Source: Bacillota bacterium (GTDB lineage Bacteria; Bacillota; Clostridia; Lachnospirales; Bianqueaceae). Taken from it: 39,526 bases of DNA. This document shows positions 6,980 to 17,623 of the stretch, piece after piece; within the stretch, counting starts at the first letter, position 1; the number at the start of each line of letters is the position of its first letter. The translations under genes and the position numbers were made by a program. The notes beneath the pieces are model-generated. The model saw only the letters and a program-made list of their open reading frames with translations, had not been told where the DNA came from and ran no database searches. The DNA lies in assembly GCA_017620135.1 (NCBI GenBank), contig JAFZQZ010000071.1, positions 1-39,526 on the forward strand. The letters run 5' to 3'.

Positions 6980-9583
6980 ATGAAGCATCCGAATATGACA
7001 ATCTTCTTCAGGAGGATCCTTGCGGTCACGCTCTGCCTGGGACTGCTCTTTTCCGGCATCAAGCTGACGACGACATTCAGCGCCGCCGAAGAGATGCCCG
7101 AGATTGAGCTGGTCCCTGTCGAGGGCGTCACGATCCAAAACGACGCGAGTGAAACGCTGACGGAGGCCAAAATCTACATTAATGAAACTCTGGCGCTGAG
7201 CGCGGTGGTCGAGCCCGAAAACGCCTCCGATACGAACGTGATCTGGAGCGTTGCCCAGGACAGTGATTATATCAAGCTTTATGAAACCAATGACTGCACC
7301 GACGAGCTCAGCCTGGGAGAAGAGGTCCAAAGCGAAGTAACTGTCTACGTCAAGGGCCTTGCCGTGGGAGAAGCGACGATCACTGTAACAACGGTCGGAG
7401 TGGATGCTGACGGGGAAGTGAAAACCGCGACCTGCACGATCACGGTAATCGAGCCTGAACCTGAACCGGAACCTGAACCGGAAGTGATTCTTGTCGAAGG
7501 TGTGGCGATCCGTAAGGGCGAGACCGATACGGAAAGCGAAACGATCTATACTGATGAGATTCTGGCACTGAACGCGGTCGTCAAGCCCGAAACCGCCTAC
7601 GATACGAACGTGTTCTGGAAAGTCACTTCGGGCGATGATAAAATCAAACTCTATAAAAATGAAAGCTGTACGGAAGAGCTTAACCCGGAAGAAAAGGTCG
7701 AAAGCGGCACAGCTGTCTACGCAAAGGGCCTTGCCGCGGGAGAAGCGACGATTACCGTAACGACGGTCGGCGTGGATGCTGAGGAAGAAGTGAGTAAAAC
7801 CACGGCCTGCAAGGTCACGGTATCCGAGCCTGAGCCTGAACCGGAACCGGAACCGGAACCGGAACCGATCGATATCAAAGGTGTGGCGATCCGTAAGGGC
7901 GAGACCATAACGGAAGAGGAAACGATCCGCGTGGATGAAGTTCTGGAACTGAACGCGATCGTCGGTTCGGAAACCGCACCCGATACGAAACTGAGTTGGT
8001 ATATCGCCAGTGGCTCCGAAAGTATCATGCTCTTTAAAGATGCGGACTGTAGCGAGAGTATCGGCTCTTATGACGAGATGGAGATCGGTGCCTCTGTCTA
8101 CGTTAGGGGCTTTGCCGAGGGCGAAGCGCAGATCGTCGTGACGACGCTCGAGGAAGATTCGAAAATCGCTGTATGTGTCGTGACGGTGAAACCATTTGTG
8201 GAGAGCGTGACGATCCGAAAGGACGAGACGGAGGCAAAAGAAGAAAGGATCTATGTCGATCAAGTTCTGCCGCTGAACGCGGTAGTCACTCCAGACAACG
8301 CATACGAGACGAACGTGACCTGGAGCGTCACCGAAGGCAGCGATAAGATCAAGCTCTATAAAAATGAAAACTGTACCGAAGAGCTCGGTCCACAGGACAA
8401 GATCGAAAGCGGCATGACCGTCTTTGTCAAAGGTCGTGCTGCGGGCGAAGCAACGATCACTGTAACAGCAGTCGGCGTCGGCCCCGGGGAGGAAGTGAGA
8501 ACCGCGACCTGCAAGGTCACGGTACAGGGAAACGCAAAAGCAAGCGGCTATGTAGATAGCCTCAAGGTCACTGTAGATGATAAAGAAACCACGGAAATCG
8601 AAGTTCTCCTGGGCGAAACCGCCACGTTCGAGGTAGAAGTCAAGGTCATGGGAAGATCTTCTACAGAAATCTACTGCGTGTCCTCCGACATAGAAGTAGT
8701 CGAAGTCAAAGATCTTAAGTGGGATGAAAAGCGTGGTTTATGGCTCGTCACTATAATGGCATTCGATCAAACCGGAACAGTGAAGCTTACAATTACTACC
8801 GTCGGCAAAGGTAAGGACGGAAAAGCGCTCGTCAAGAAGCTTAACATTTCGGTCGTGACGGAAAAGACTAATTGGGGCGAGGAAGTCTTCAACGAAGGTA
8901 TCATCAACTATGTCGACACTTCCGGCACAACGAGTGCTGAAGTCCTGGCGAAAGATGATGGCATCACCTGGCTCAAAGAAGAGTCGAGCGGAACAAGCGC
9001 CTGGTATGGACTCGATAACTCGAACGGAGTGCTTGAAGCAGGCTCTCGCTTTTGGGTGCGGTGGCTCAGCAACACAGAAGACGAGGCAGAATTCAACCAT
9101 TATTATGATATGCTCGATGACCAGCAAAAAAAGCAAATCGAAGACGGCCGCTTATGGATCTTCCTCGCAGGCGTGACGAATCCCGATGGCACCGAGGTGA
9201 CGAATCTGTCATCGGCAATAAATCTCTATGTTCAGCTTGGCCATGACTGGGATGATGCAGATATAGGCGCAACTTTCATCAGCGAAGGTAGTGACGAGGG
9301 ACTTCCTGTCTCGCGTATGGAGAATGCGGATGTTCCATCTGGAAAACATGCCGTCGCACGGCTGCCTCTGATACACTTCTCACCATATGCGATCTACGCA
9401 ACGAATACATCGCAGACGTCTGAACAGACAAGCGAGCAGACCTCCGAACAGACGCCAGCCAGCGGGAATCCCCCCACAGGCGATAACACATCACAGCTTT
9501 ACGCACTGATGTTCGCATTCTCGCTCACCGGTCTGATCATCCTTGCCCGCAAGTACAGGAGATCCTGTAAAAGGGAGGGCTGA
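6980..9583 (+). CDS. Sortase-anchored surface protein with bacterial Ig-like (BIG2-type) repeats
   Basis: An 867-residue cell-surface protein. Residues 1-37 form a signal peptide (basic start, hydrophobic core, Ala-rich cut region). About four repeats of roughly 110-125 residues follow (nt 7120-7470, 7490-7830, 7870-8190, 8195-8525), each with ETIY-x-DE-LALNAVV, NVxWxV and a GEATITVTT strand, as in BIG2 domains. Repeats 1-3 are joined by Glu-Pro linkers. A different Ig-like domain and a C-terminal domain follow, then a Ser/Gln/Thr/Glu stalk. The C terminus is a sorting signal: NPPTG at 830-834, a hydrophobic segment and a basic tail. No sortase is in the window. The start is ATG 6980, with GGAGG 8 nt upstream. 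It lies 2 nt before the next gene, so they are co-transcribed. Likely adhesin or wall scaffold; ligand unknown. Confidence 0.88.
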   Translation: MKHPNMTIFFRRILAVTLCLGLLFSGIKLTTTFSAAEEMPEIELVPVEGVTIQNDASETLTEAKIYINETLALSAVVEPENASDTNVIWSVAQDSDYIKLYETNDCTDELSLGEEVQSEVTVYVKGLAVGEATITVTTVGVDADGEVKTATCTITVIEPEPEPEPEPEVILVEGVAIRKGETDTESETIYTDEILALNAVVKPETAYDTNVFWKVTSGDDKIKLYKNESCTEELNPEEKVESGTAVYAKGLAAGEATITVTTVGVDAEEEVSKTTACKVTVSEPEPEPEPEPEPEPIDIKGVAIRKGETITEEETIRVDEVLELNAIVGSETAPDTKLSWYIASGSESIMLFKDADCSESIGSYDEMEIGASVYVRGFAEGEAQIVVTTLEEDSKIAVCVVTVKPFVESVTIRKDETEAKEERIYVDQVLPLNAVVTPDNAYETNVTWSVTEGSDKIKLYKNENCTEELGPQDKIESGMTVFVKGRAAGEATITVTAVGVGPGEEVRTATCKVTVQGNAKASGYVDSLKVTVDDKETTEIEVLLGETATFEVEVKVMGRSSTEIYCVSSDIEVVEVKDLKWDEKRGLWLVTIMAFDQTGTVKLTITTVGKGKDGKALVKKLNISVVTEKTNWGEEVFNEGIINYVDTSGTTSAEVLAKDDGITWLKEESSGTSAWYGLDNSNGVLEAGSRFWVRWLSNTEDEAEFNHYYDMLDDQQKKQIEDGRLWIFLAGVTNPDGTEVTNLSSAINLYVQLGHDWDDADIGATFISEGSDEGLPVSRMENADVPSGKHAVARLPLIHFSPYAIYATNTSQTSEQTSEQTSEQTPASGNPPTGDNTSQLYALMFAFSLTGLIILARKYRRSCKREG

Positions 9584-9585
9584 GA

Positions 9586-12129
9586 ATGTACGCATGTCCG
9601 AACTGCGGTGCAAACCTCACCTATGATATCAAGCTGGGCAAGCTCATCTGCGAGTACTGTGATTCCCGGTTCTTCCCCGGGGATGAACGGCTGAGATGGA
9701 CCAGTTCCAGAGAAGCCGCGGCGCCGGTCCAGCCGGAGCCTCAGCCAAATCAACCGGACGAAATGCAGGTCACGATCTTCACCTGTCCGCAGTGCGGCGG
9801 TGAGATGATCGCGTCCGGACTGGACGTTACCGGTTTCTGCAGTTACTGCGGCGCGGCCAACATCCTTTCGTCCCGGATCGAAGGTGTAAGACGTCCGGAC
9901 AAGATCCTGCCTTTCAACATTTCGAAAGAAGACTGCAAGCAACGATATCTGAAAAAAGCAAAAAAGGCCGTCTATTCCCCGAAGATCTTCCGGGACGAAG
10001 CCTATATCGACCGGATGCGACCGCTGTATGTGCCTTACTGGCTCTATAAGATGAATGTACAGGGCACTGCCGTTTTCTCGGGCGTCCAGGAAACCTATGA
10101 CGGTGCTTCCGTAGTTACCCAGACGGACGTCGTCACCACGAGAGTCAGCGGACAGTATTCGAATATCCCCTTTGACGCTTCTTCCTCGTTTGACGATACG
10201 ATCGCCGAGAAGATCGCTCCTTTCGATCTGACCAAGGCAAGATCTTTCACGCCGGAATACCTGGCCGGCGCCTACGCGAATATCTCTGACGTTGCGCCAG
10301 GGATCTACGCGGAAGACGCCAAAGATAAGGCGGCGGAGCGGGTGATCCGCACGATGACCAAGGAAGGCTATCTGAAGAACCATGTCCTGATCGGCGGACC
10401 GAAAGAAGGAAGCCGGCCCGGATCCGGTCTTCCTGTGACGAATGAGCAGGCGGAGAATGCCCTGATGCCGGTCTGGTTCCTTTCCTTCCGCCGCGGCAAG
10501 CGGGTCGCCTATGCCGCGATGAACGGCCAGAGCGGGAAGATGAGCTGTGACTTTCCCATCAGCCTCCTGCGGTTTTTCCTGTTCAGCCTGATCCTGGCGG
10601 TTCCCCTGTTCCTACTGCTCAACCTGGCGGTGACCATGCTGCCGTCTACCGGTCTCTTCTTCTCCGAATGCCTGGCACTGCTCACCCTGCTGATCTACTC
10701 CCACAATTATGAATCGATCCGCCAAAGAGACCTTCGGACCGAAGATAAGGGCTATTATAAAGATCCCATCCATCTGCGGGAAAGGAAGCAGGAAGAATAC
10801 GGGATCCTGCTGAAAGGGCCGTTCAAAAAGCTGTATGAAAACCAGCGCGCGAAAACACAGCGTGTGAAAAAGATGGCCAAGGATAACCGGTCCCAGGTCA
10901 TCCTGGGCTACGTCCTCAGGACAGCCGGCTATATTCCGTTTATCATCCTGGCGCTGATCATCAGTCACTATTCCCTTTTGATCTTTGAGCTGGTGATCGT
11001 GATCGTTTTCGGCGTCCTGTCCGTGGGAAAACTGAAAGGCCACATCCGGCCGGCAGCGCTTTTACTGTTTCTTGCGGCACTCGTCGCCTGGGGGATCCGG
11101 CTCTGGGATCCGGTCGTCGACTATTATTTCTACGCCGGATCGATCTTCGTCCTGGGCTCCGTCGTAGGCGCGCTCGTCCATGTGATGAACCAGTACAACA
11201 TGCTGTCCACCCGGCCTTTACCACAGCTTAAGAATGTGGCGACGGAGAAAAGCGCTTCCTTCTACACGCAGGCGGGCCGGGGACTGAAGTCCCTGCTGCT
11301 CGTTTTGTCCGCGGGAACGACCCTGGCTCTCCTCCTCTTTTCCGGACAGCGCGTCCTGGCGGATGAAGCCGATAAAGTCTATACCGATCCGCAGACCGGG
11401 TACACGGTTCAGGTCATCGACCAGGCAGACCTTCTGACAGAGGAAGAAGAGTCGAAACTCCTGGAAGAGATGAAACCTATGACCGCCTACGGGCACGGCC
11501 TGCTGCTCACGGTGACCGATGAACGGGAGTTCGACCAGATCGCCGAAGACCTGTACCATCAGTATCTGGGCAGAGACAGCGGCACCATGCTGCTGATCAA
11601 CATGGGATCCCGCGAGATCGGTCTGTACAGTGACGGAAAAAACTACGATCTCATCACCAAGACGAACGCGGTGACGATCGCGGATAATATCTACTATTAC
11701 GCCAGGACAGGCGACTGGTACACCTGCTGCAGCAAGGGTTTCCAGGATGTCCTGTCGCTCCTTGGCGGCAGCCGGATCGCCCGGCCCATGAAATATATCG
11801 GGAACGCTCTGATGGCGCTGACGGTCTCGATCCTGCTCAACTACCTCTTCCTGGGCCTGCTGATGAGAGAAAAGAAGGCCGAAAATGAAAAACTGGTCGG
11901 TGCGCCTTTGGGTTCGCTCAGCCATGCCAATGAGTCCCAGCAGATCCTCCAGACGGTAGAGAAGTTTTCTCTGGGCCTGCTGCTTGGCCAGATCGTGCTG
12001 TTTGTCCTGAAGATCGGCTTCCACGCTCTGCTGGAAGGCGGCGGTGGCAGCGGCGGCGGTGGCGGAGGCGGTGGTGGCAGCCACAGTGGTGGCGGTCACA
12101 GCGGAGGCGGCGGAAGCCACCGGTTCTAA
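9586..12129 (+). CDS. Zinc-ribbon / membrane / TPM-domain fusion protein
   Basis: An 847-residue membrane protein combining modules usually found apart. The N terminus has two zinc ribbons (C4/C7/C22/C25 and C67/C70/C85/C88), then a cytoplasmic segment to about residue 320. Hydrophobic segments near 325-370 and 440-540 precede a further one at about 565-590. Residues about 600-735 match the TPM domain (VIDQADLLTEEEE, an acidic turn, DSGTMLLINMGSREIGLYS), seen in YgcG-like and thylakoid TLP18.3 proteins. Another membrane pair follows, and the tail (from about 815) is Gly/Ser/His-rich, like YgcG family tails. The RBS is GGGAGG, and the start lies 2 nt after the surface-protein stop. Related proteins are linked to membrane-protein quality control or metal handling, but the activity here is unproven. 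Confidence 0.85.
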   Translation: MYACPNCGANLTYDIKLGKLICEYCDSRFFPGDERLRWTSSREAAAPVQPEPQPNQPDEMQVTIFTCPQCGGEMIASGLDVTGFCSYCGAANILSSRIEGVRRPDKILPFNISKEDCKQRYLKKAKKAVYSPKIFRDEAYIDRMRPLYVPYWLYKMNVQGTAVFSGVQETYDGASVVTQTDVVTTRVSGQYSNIPFDASSSFDDTIAEKIAPFDLTKARSFTPEYLAGAYANISDVAPGIYAEDAKDKAAERVIRTMTKEGYLKNHVLIGGPKEGSRPGSGLPVTNEQAENALMPVWFLSFRRGKRVAYAAMNGQSGKMSCDFPISLLRFFLFSLILAVPLFLLLNLAVTMLPSTGLFFSECLALLTLLIYSHNYESIRQRDLRTEDKGYYKDPIHLRERKQEEYGILLKGPFKKLYENQRAKTQRVKKMAKDNRSQVILGYVLRTAGYIPFIILALIISHYSLLIFELVIVIVFGVLSVGKLKGHIRPAALLLFLAALVAWGIRLWDPVVDYYFYAGSIFVLGSVVGALVHVMNQYNMLSTRPLPQLKNVATEKSASFYTQAGRGLKSLLLVLSAGTTLALLLFSGQRVLADEADKVYTDPQTGYTVQVIDQADLLTEEEESKLLEEMKPMTAYGHGLLLTVTDEREFDQIAEDLYHQYLGRDSGTMLLINMGSREIGLYSDGKNYDLITKTNAVTIADNIYYYARTGDWYTCCSKGFQDVLSLLGGSRIARPMKYIGNALMALTVSILLNYLFLGLLMREKKAENEKLVGAPLGSLSHANESQQILQTVEKFSLGLLLGQIVLFVLKIGFHALLEGGGGSGGGGGGGGGSHSGGGHSGGGGSHRF

Positions 12130-12181
12130 GTCAGCGTCGCCGAGAGCCTCTTACCATTTTACTCAAAGGGGGATTGCCGTT

Positions 12182-13531
12182 ATGCGTGCGAGAAGTGCCT
12201 CTATGCTCGAAGGCCCGATCCTTTCCAGGATCCTCGGCTTCAGTTTTCCGATCTTTCTGGGACTGGTATTCCAGACCTTCTACAATCTGGTCGACTCCAT
12301 CGTCGTCGGAAAATACGTTTCCGCGGACGCGCTGGCGGCTGTCGGTACCACATCTCCCATTTCGATGCTGCTCGTCGGGATGATGACCGGCTTTTCCGTG
12401 GGCGCTTCCGTCGTCGCGGCGCAGTTCCTCGGCGCGGGGCAGAAGGAAAAGATCAAGCCGACCATCTCCACGACCTTCTGGTTCCTTCTCTTCTTCTCTT
12501 TATTCCTGATGGCTCTGGGACTTATCCTCTCCTCGAATATCATGCACTGGGTCAATGTCCCGGACAACATTTACGTGGACACGGTCGCTTACTTCAGGAT
12601 CTATGTTCTCGGCCTGCTGTTCATGGCCCTGTACAATTTCTTCGCGTCTTTCCTACGGTCCGTGGGCGACTCGACGACGCCGCTGTTCTTCCTGATCATT
12701 TCCAGTGTACTGAACATCTTCGGCGATCTGTTCTTCGTCCTCGTGCTGCATAAAGGCGTATCGGGCGTCGCCTGGGCGACCGTGATCGCGCAGGGGATCT
12801 CCGTTTTCCTGTGCGTGGCTTATACCCGGAGAAGGAACGAGTACTTCCAGTTTGATCAGGGCGAGATGGTCTTCGACCGGGTGCTCTTTAAAGATATCCT
12901 TCGCCTGGGTCTGCCCTCCGGTATCCAGGCTTCCATCACCGGGATCGGCTTTGTGATGGTCCAGAGCCTGATCAACAGCTACGGTTCTGTTTCCATCGCC
13001 GCCTATACGGCCGCCAGCAAAATGGAACAGATCACGAACCTTCCGATGTCCGGTGTCGCCCAGGGGCTGGCGCTGTTCATCGGCCAGAACATCGGCGCCG
13101 GCCAGGAAAAACGAGCAAAAAAGGGCCTGTATCAGTCATCGGCTTTCGTCGTGCTGATCAGTGCCCTGATGTCCTTGTTGATCTTCGTAGCCGGCCCGTA
13201 CCTCATGCAGCTTTTCGTCAACGCGGAGGACGCGCAGGTGATCGAGGTCGGCGCGCGTTTCATGAAGATCTGGGCGCCGCTGATCGTCCTCCACGCCATC
13301 CAGGAATGCTTCGTTTCGTTCCTTAGAGGCGCCGGCGATTCGCTGTTCTCCATGATCTCCATGTTCTTCGATCTCATCACCAGGACGGTGATGGCTTATG
13401 TCTTTGCCCTGGGCGTGGGACTCGAATTCATGGGCATCGCCTGGGCGATCCCCTGCGGATGGCTGCTGGCCGCGCTGTGTTCCGTGCTGCGTTATTTCTC
13501 CGGCCGCTGGCGCAGTAAAAGTGTCGTATAA
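12182..13531 (+). CDS. MATE-family multidrug/metabolite exporter
   Basis: A 449-residue, 12-segment membrane protein of the MATE (MOP superfamily) type, which exports cationic drugs or metabolites using a Na+ or H+ gradient. Features include the N-terminal LVDSIVVGKYVSADALAAVG motif and the repeat-half motif with AAYTAASKMEQI and the QNIGAGQ turn, equivalent to the first-half QFLGAGQ. The start is ATG 12182 with a GGGGGA site about 8 nt upstream; a longer frame opening at 12044 lies inside the preceding gene's Gly-rich tail and is not used. It follows the zinc-ribbon/TPM gene by 52 nt and ends before a strong terminator, so the three genes probably form one operon. The substrate is unknown. 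Confidence 0.93.
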   Translation: MRARSASMLEGPILSRILGFSFPIFLGLVFQTFYNLVDSIVVGKYVSADALAAVGTTSPISMLLVGMMTGFSVGASVVAAQFLGAGQKEKIKPTISTTFWFLLFFSLFLMALGLILSSNIMHWVNVPDNIYVDTVAYFRIYVLGLLFMALYNFFASFLRSVGDSTTPLFFLIISSVLNIFGDLFFVLVLHKGVSGVAWATVIAQGISVFLCVAYTRRRNEYFQFDQGEMVFDRVLFKDILRLGLPSGIQASITGIGFVMVQSLINSYGSVSIAAYTAASKMEQITNLPMSGVAQGLALFIGQNIGAGQEKRAKKGLYQSSAFVVLISALMSLLIFVAGPYLMQLFVNAEDAQVIEVGARFMKIWAPLIVLHAIQECFVSFLRGAGDSLFSMISMFFDLITRTVMAYVFALGVGLEFMGIAWAIPCGWLLAALCSVLRYFSGRWRSKSVV

Positions 13532-13698
13532 GTATTGGTCAGGAAAAGCCATTCTAAAGATGCTGCTAAAAAGGAAAACACCGGGACTATTGGCGTCCCG
13601 GTGTTTTTTCGTTCATATTGAGTTATATCTATTATTCTTTCCTGATCCGGCCCGCTGAAAAGCCAGAAGTTATTGTTAAGATCCTGAATGGTACGCAT
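13492..13698 (-). CDS. Possible small protein antisense to the MATE 3' end
   Basis: A 68-codon frame opposite the MATE gene's end. Its main support is an excellent AAAGGAG site 8 nt before ATG 13698. The first 30 residues (MRTIQDLNNNFWLFSGPDQE and on) read like a normal soluble peptide, but the next part crosses the MATE terminator hairpin and the end overlaps MATE codons. If the hairpin stops minus-strand transcripts, the full frame would rarely be made. I recognise no family. It may be a short leader, a small antisense product or chance. Confidence 0.3.
   Translation of the reverse strand: MRTIQDLNNNFWLFSGPDQERIIDITQYERKNTGTPIVPVFSFLAASLEWLFLTNTYTTLLLRQRPEK
13575..13609 (+). terminator. 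Terminator of the surface protein-TPM-MATE operon
   Basis: A 13-bp stem (13575-13587 with 13595-13607) with a 7-nt loop runs into Ts. The A-rich 5' arm makes it potentially bidirectional. Confidence 0.92.
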
Positions 13699-13787
13699 GA
13701 TGATATCTCCTTTGATATATCATTTGAGTGGTCAGGATTAGTGTATCATATTTCCCCTGTCTTGTCTTTCCCATTTTCCGTGATATG

Positions 13788-13796
13788 TGCTATAAT
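13788..13796 (+). promoter_or_regulatory. Extended -10 promoter of the ABC transporter operon
   Basis: TGC directly before TATAAT (13791-13796) forms an extended -10 element 75 nt upstream of the ATPase ATG. No good -35 sits at the right distance, which extended -10 promoters tolerate. Confidence 0.5.
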
Positions 13797-13871
13797 CGGA
13801 TACAATATCGATTTCTTTCCGGGCGAACGAACAGACGCTCCGGAAAAAGGAGCAAAGGAGTGGCAGCCGTC

Positions 13872-14547
<676 letters not shown>

Positions 14548-14558
<11 letters not shown>

Positions 14559-16485
14559 GATCCGTCTTCTCAGACGGCCTGTCACTTCCCTGCTGTGGCT
14601 CGTGCTCTGCGGCGCAGTCAGCGCCTTCCTGCTGTCGGGCATCTCCCTGTGGTACTCCACCTCCAGACTGGCCCGGACACTGGATGAGAGCCACACAGCC
14701 ATCGCCGTACGTACAGACCAGTCCATCGTGGGAGAACCGCGGTATTTCACACAGAGTGATAAAGAATACTTTGAAGCGATGGATTCCGTCAAGGCGGTGC
14801 GGAGCCATACCATCAGCGCCGCGACATCACCATCCTTCACTCCGCTGATCGAAATCAGCCGGGCGCGCAGCTTCCGCTGCAACGGCAGTCCGCTGCCTTA
14901 CTGTCTCTCGTCTTTTCTGGTGGCGGTAAACAGAATAGACGAACGCTCCGATGTATTGTATCTGGATCTGATCCTGGGTAAGACCGTGATGATCGGCGAC
15001 GAATATGTACAGGGTGAAGTGAAGGCCCTGGCAGAATACCGCCGCGAGATGACAGCCGTGGTGCAGCTGGCCGGCGGCAGCGACGCCGTGGATTTCTTTG
15101 AGAAGAACGGCGTCTATCTGATCAACGGGTATTTTGATCCCGGTGCAAGGTATTCCAACAGCCGAGCCTTCCCGGTCAACGCCAGTTCCTCGGGGATCCT
15201 ACTGCTGAATCTGGGTTTTGTCCGGCAGGAAGGCGATATCCTGATAGGTTATCTCCCGGATACCCGGACCGACGAAGACGGCAATCCCATCATGAATGAA
15301 AGATATGCTTTCCCCGCGGCCCAGCCGATCGAAGTCGAATCCTATGAAGAAGTACTGGCTTTTGAGCCGGAGGACGAGATCTGGACCTCCTACCTGGAAC
15401 AGTGGAATCTCCAGCAGCATAGCCTTCCCGTCGTGGGCACAGATCACCTCGAAAGCATGTACGCTTTTCTGACCAACCGTGCCTATATTATGGAAGGCCG
15501 CAGCTTTACGCAGGAAGAATATGAAAACGGCGACAAAGTCCTGATCATCTCCGAGAAAATGGCGGCACGGAATGATCTTAAAGTCGGCGATACGATTACG
15601 CTGCGTCAGTATCTCGGCGCGTTTGAAGAGCCCGGAGGCATGGGCTCCGGCAGTGTGCTCCAGCGGCCCGGCGGTCCCAAAAACAACCCCACGGTGGATT
15701 TGTTTTCCATGGATCAGACATATGGCGAAGAAGAAACCTTCACACTGGTCGGGATCTACAAGATGGTCGGAGAATGGTCCCGAGGGACATACGACTTTAC
15801 GCCGAATACCGTCTTTATGCCCCGGGCAGCGCAGATCCCCGGCGGCGGGGGGACCATCCCCGAGGAAGAAGGCGGAGATGATATTTATGGTCTCCAGCTC
15901 AGTATCGAACTGAAGAACGGGAGTGTGAACGATTTCATGCTGGCCCTTGACAAAAGCCCTTACGCAGGCCAGTTTTATCCCTTTGACCAGGGCTATGAGG
16001 ACGTACAGAAGAGCATCAATTCCATGGCTGTTTCCATGAGTCGTCTGCTGCTCTTATCCGTCTGCGGCTTTATCATTTTCCTGGTCCTGTACCTGCTGAT
16101 GTTCCAGGGCAATGAGAAGAAGACCCTGGGTACCATGCGCTCGCTCGGGTGCTCCCCGCGGCAGGCCGGAAGATATCTTTTCACCGGTGGTTTTCTGATC
16201 TCGCTGTTCGGCGTAGGTATCGGAACGTTTGCGGGAGGGATCGTCATGAAACTGGTACAGGATCGTGTGCTGGCCGATGCCATGGCAAGCATCAATACAC
16301 AGGCACGAGGCTTCAGCAATACGATCACAACCGTTTCGCTGACAGAAATGGTGCAGCAAAGTAGTCTGGGGCCGGAAAAACTTCTGCTGCTGGCTCTGGG
16401 AGAACTGGCTCTTTTCACGATCCTGCTGCTTTTTCAGGCATGGAGGCTCGCCAAACAGGATCCGCGCAGGCTTATGGAGGGATGA
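14548..16485 (+). CDS. ABC transporter permease with FtsX domain (large subunit)
   Basis: A 645-residue MacB-like permease. One N-terminal membrane segment (about 13-36) is followed by a large extracellular region (about 40-500) and three C-terminal segments (about 490-620) making the FtsX domain, with FQGNEKKTLGTMRSLGCSPRQ as the cytosolic coupling region. The start overlaps the ATPase stop by 11 nt and the stop is 3 nt before the next permease, so it is operonic. The outer region has LKVGDTITL, a MacB periplasmic-core-like element. With its partner it likely forms a heterodimeric, mechanically coupled transporter for peptides or envelope lipids. Confidence 0.9.
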
Positions 16486-16488
16486 GCG

Positions 16489-17610
16489 ATGATTCGATTT
16501 GTGATCAAAAGGATTATCCGCAGGCCATGGCTTTCTCTTATCGGACTGGTCATGGCTGGAGCGTTCTGTTTTATCCTGTGCTACCTGGTCCGTTACAGAG
16601 AAGGGCTGCAGACACAGCTTGATGAGGTGCGCGAGAGCTATGAGATCCTGTGTGTGGTTACAGACAGCCGGGGAGTTCGCTCGGAGGGTCTGAGTCTGAA
16701 CCAGAGTTACGCAGATTTTATCAAAGATAAGGAAAATGGCCTGGGGCAGTATGTGAAAGACGTCCATCTGGCTATGGAACTTAAGATCAATTCATCGTTA
16801 GGCACCGGCACACTGATCGGTGTGAACGATGAGAAAGCGGCGGGCAGACTGGATCCGGCCATGGGCGGCAACTGCGACTATGTTGTGGAAGATTTTTTCG
16901 GCAGTGATGAAAACATCTGTCTGGTCGCTGAGGATAGTTACGAAGCCCTTTCCGGACAGATGCTTACAGTCAAGGTCACGGTCCCGTCCACGGGACCCAA
17001 GGAAGAGACTGTAGACAGAACCTATCTGGTCGTCGGACAGTACAGAGGACAGGGCGGCGACATTTACGTACCGTATCAGGTGGCTGCCAGACTGTCAGGC
17101 TCGGGCGGCTCTGCCCGGACGGATTCCCTCTCGTTTATCCTGGCCGACAACACGAAAGCGGAAGAAATGATGGAAAAGGCCATGGAAGTCTTCACGACCG
17201 TGGATCCCGCGTCTTATTCCCCGCGGCCGGCCCTGACGGTACAGGACAGGCAGTATAAGGCCAGCATCAGCGAGCTGGAGCAGAATATCCGCCGAACGGA
17301 CCTGCTGCTGCCCATCTGCGCGATCCTGAGCCTCGCGGCGGGCTTTCTGATCGGTTTTCTGGCGGTGCGGGGAGAGACAAGAAGCTATGCTCTCATGCGG
17401 ACTCTTGGGGTCAACGGAGCCGGGGTGATGGCCATGGCGCTCGGCGAGCAGGTCCTGCTGCCCGCCCTGGGTGTGATGGCTGTAGGATTTGCGCTCGGCA
17501 GACCGGCCGCGGCGCTGGTGTATTTTGCCTGCCATCTGGTGGGATGCGCGATCGCGACACTCAGACCGGCGCTTTCGGCGCCGACGAGGCTCCTCTACGA
17601 ACAGGACTAA
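16489..17610 (+). CDS. ABC transporter permease with FtsX-like domain (small subunit)
   Basis: A 373-residue partner permease with the same layout on a smaller scale: one N-terminal membrane segment (about 13-35), an outer domain (to about 265) and three C-terminal segments, with a cytosolic GETRSYALMRTLGVNGAG coupling turn. It begins 3 nt after the previous stop with a GGAGGGATGAGCG ribosome region. The gene ends 13 nt before a strong terminator. The outer domain is about half as long as that of its partner, so the transporter is probably asymmetric. Directly downstream lies the left boundary of the integrated element. Confidence 0.87.
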   Translation: MIRFVIKRIIRRPWLSLIGLVMAGAFCFILCYLVRYREGLQTQLDEVRESYEILCVVTDSRGVRSEGLSLNQSYADFIKDKENGLGQYVKDVHLAMELKINSSLGTGTLIGVNDEKAAGRLDPAMGGNCDYVVEDFFGSDENICLVAEDSYEALSGQMLTVKVTVPSTGPKEETVDRTYLVVGQYRGQGGDIYVPYQVAARLSGSGGSARTDSLSFILADNTKAEEMMEKAMEVFTTVDPASYSPRPALTVQDRQYKASISELEQNIRRTDLLLPICAILSLAAGFLIGFLAVRGETRSYALMRTLGVNGAGVMAMALGEQVLLPALGVMAVGFALGRPAAALVYFACHLVGCAIATLRPALSAPTRLLYEQD

Positions 17611-17623
17611 ACAGTTTGCAAAA

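Noticed and set aside
6710-8263. A 517-codon minus-strand frame across the Ig-like protein
   Set aside because: Its Phe/Arg/Asp repeats mirror the Ig-like and Glu-Pro repeats of the sense gene, and it crosses a gene boundary and a promoter.
11218-12120. A 300-codon minus-strand frame starting in the Gly-rich tail of the TPM fusion
   Set aside because: Its Ala/Thr-rich N terminus is just the antisense of GGC/GGT codons, with no ribosome site or family match.
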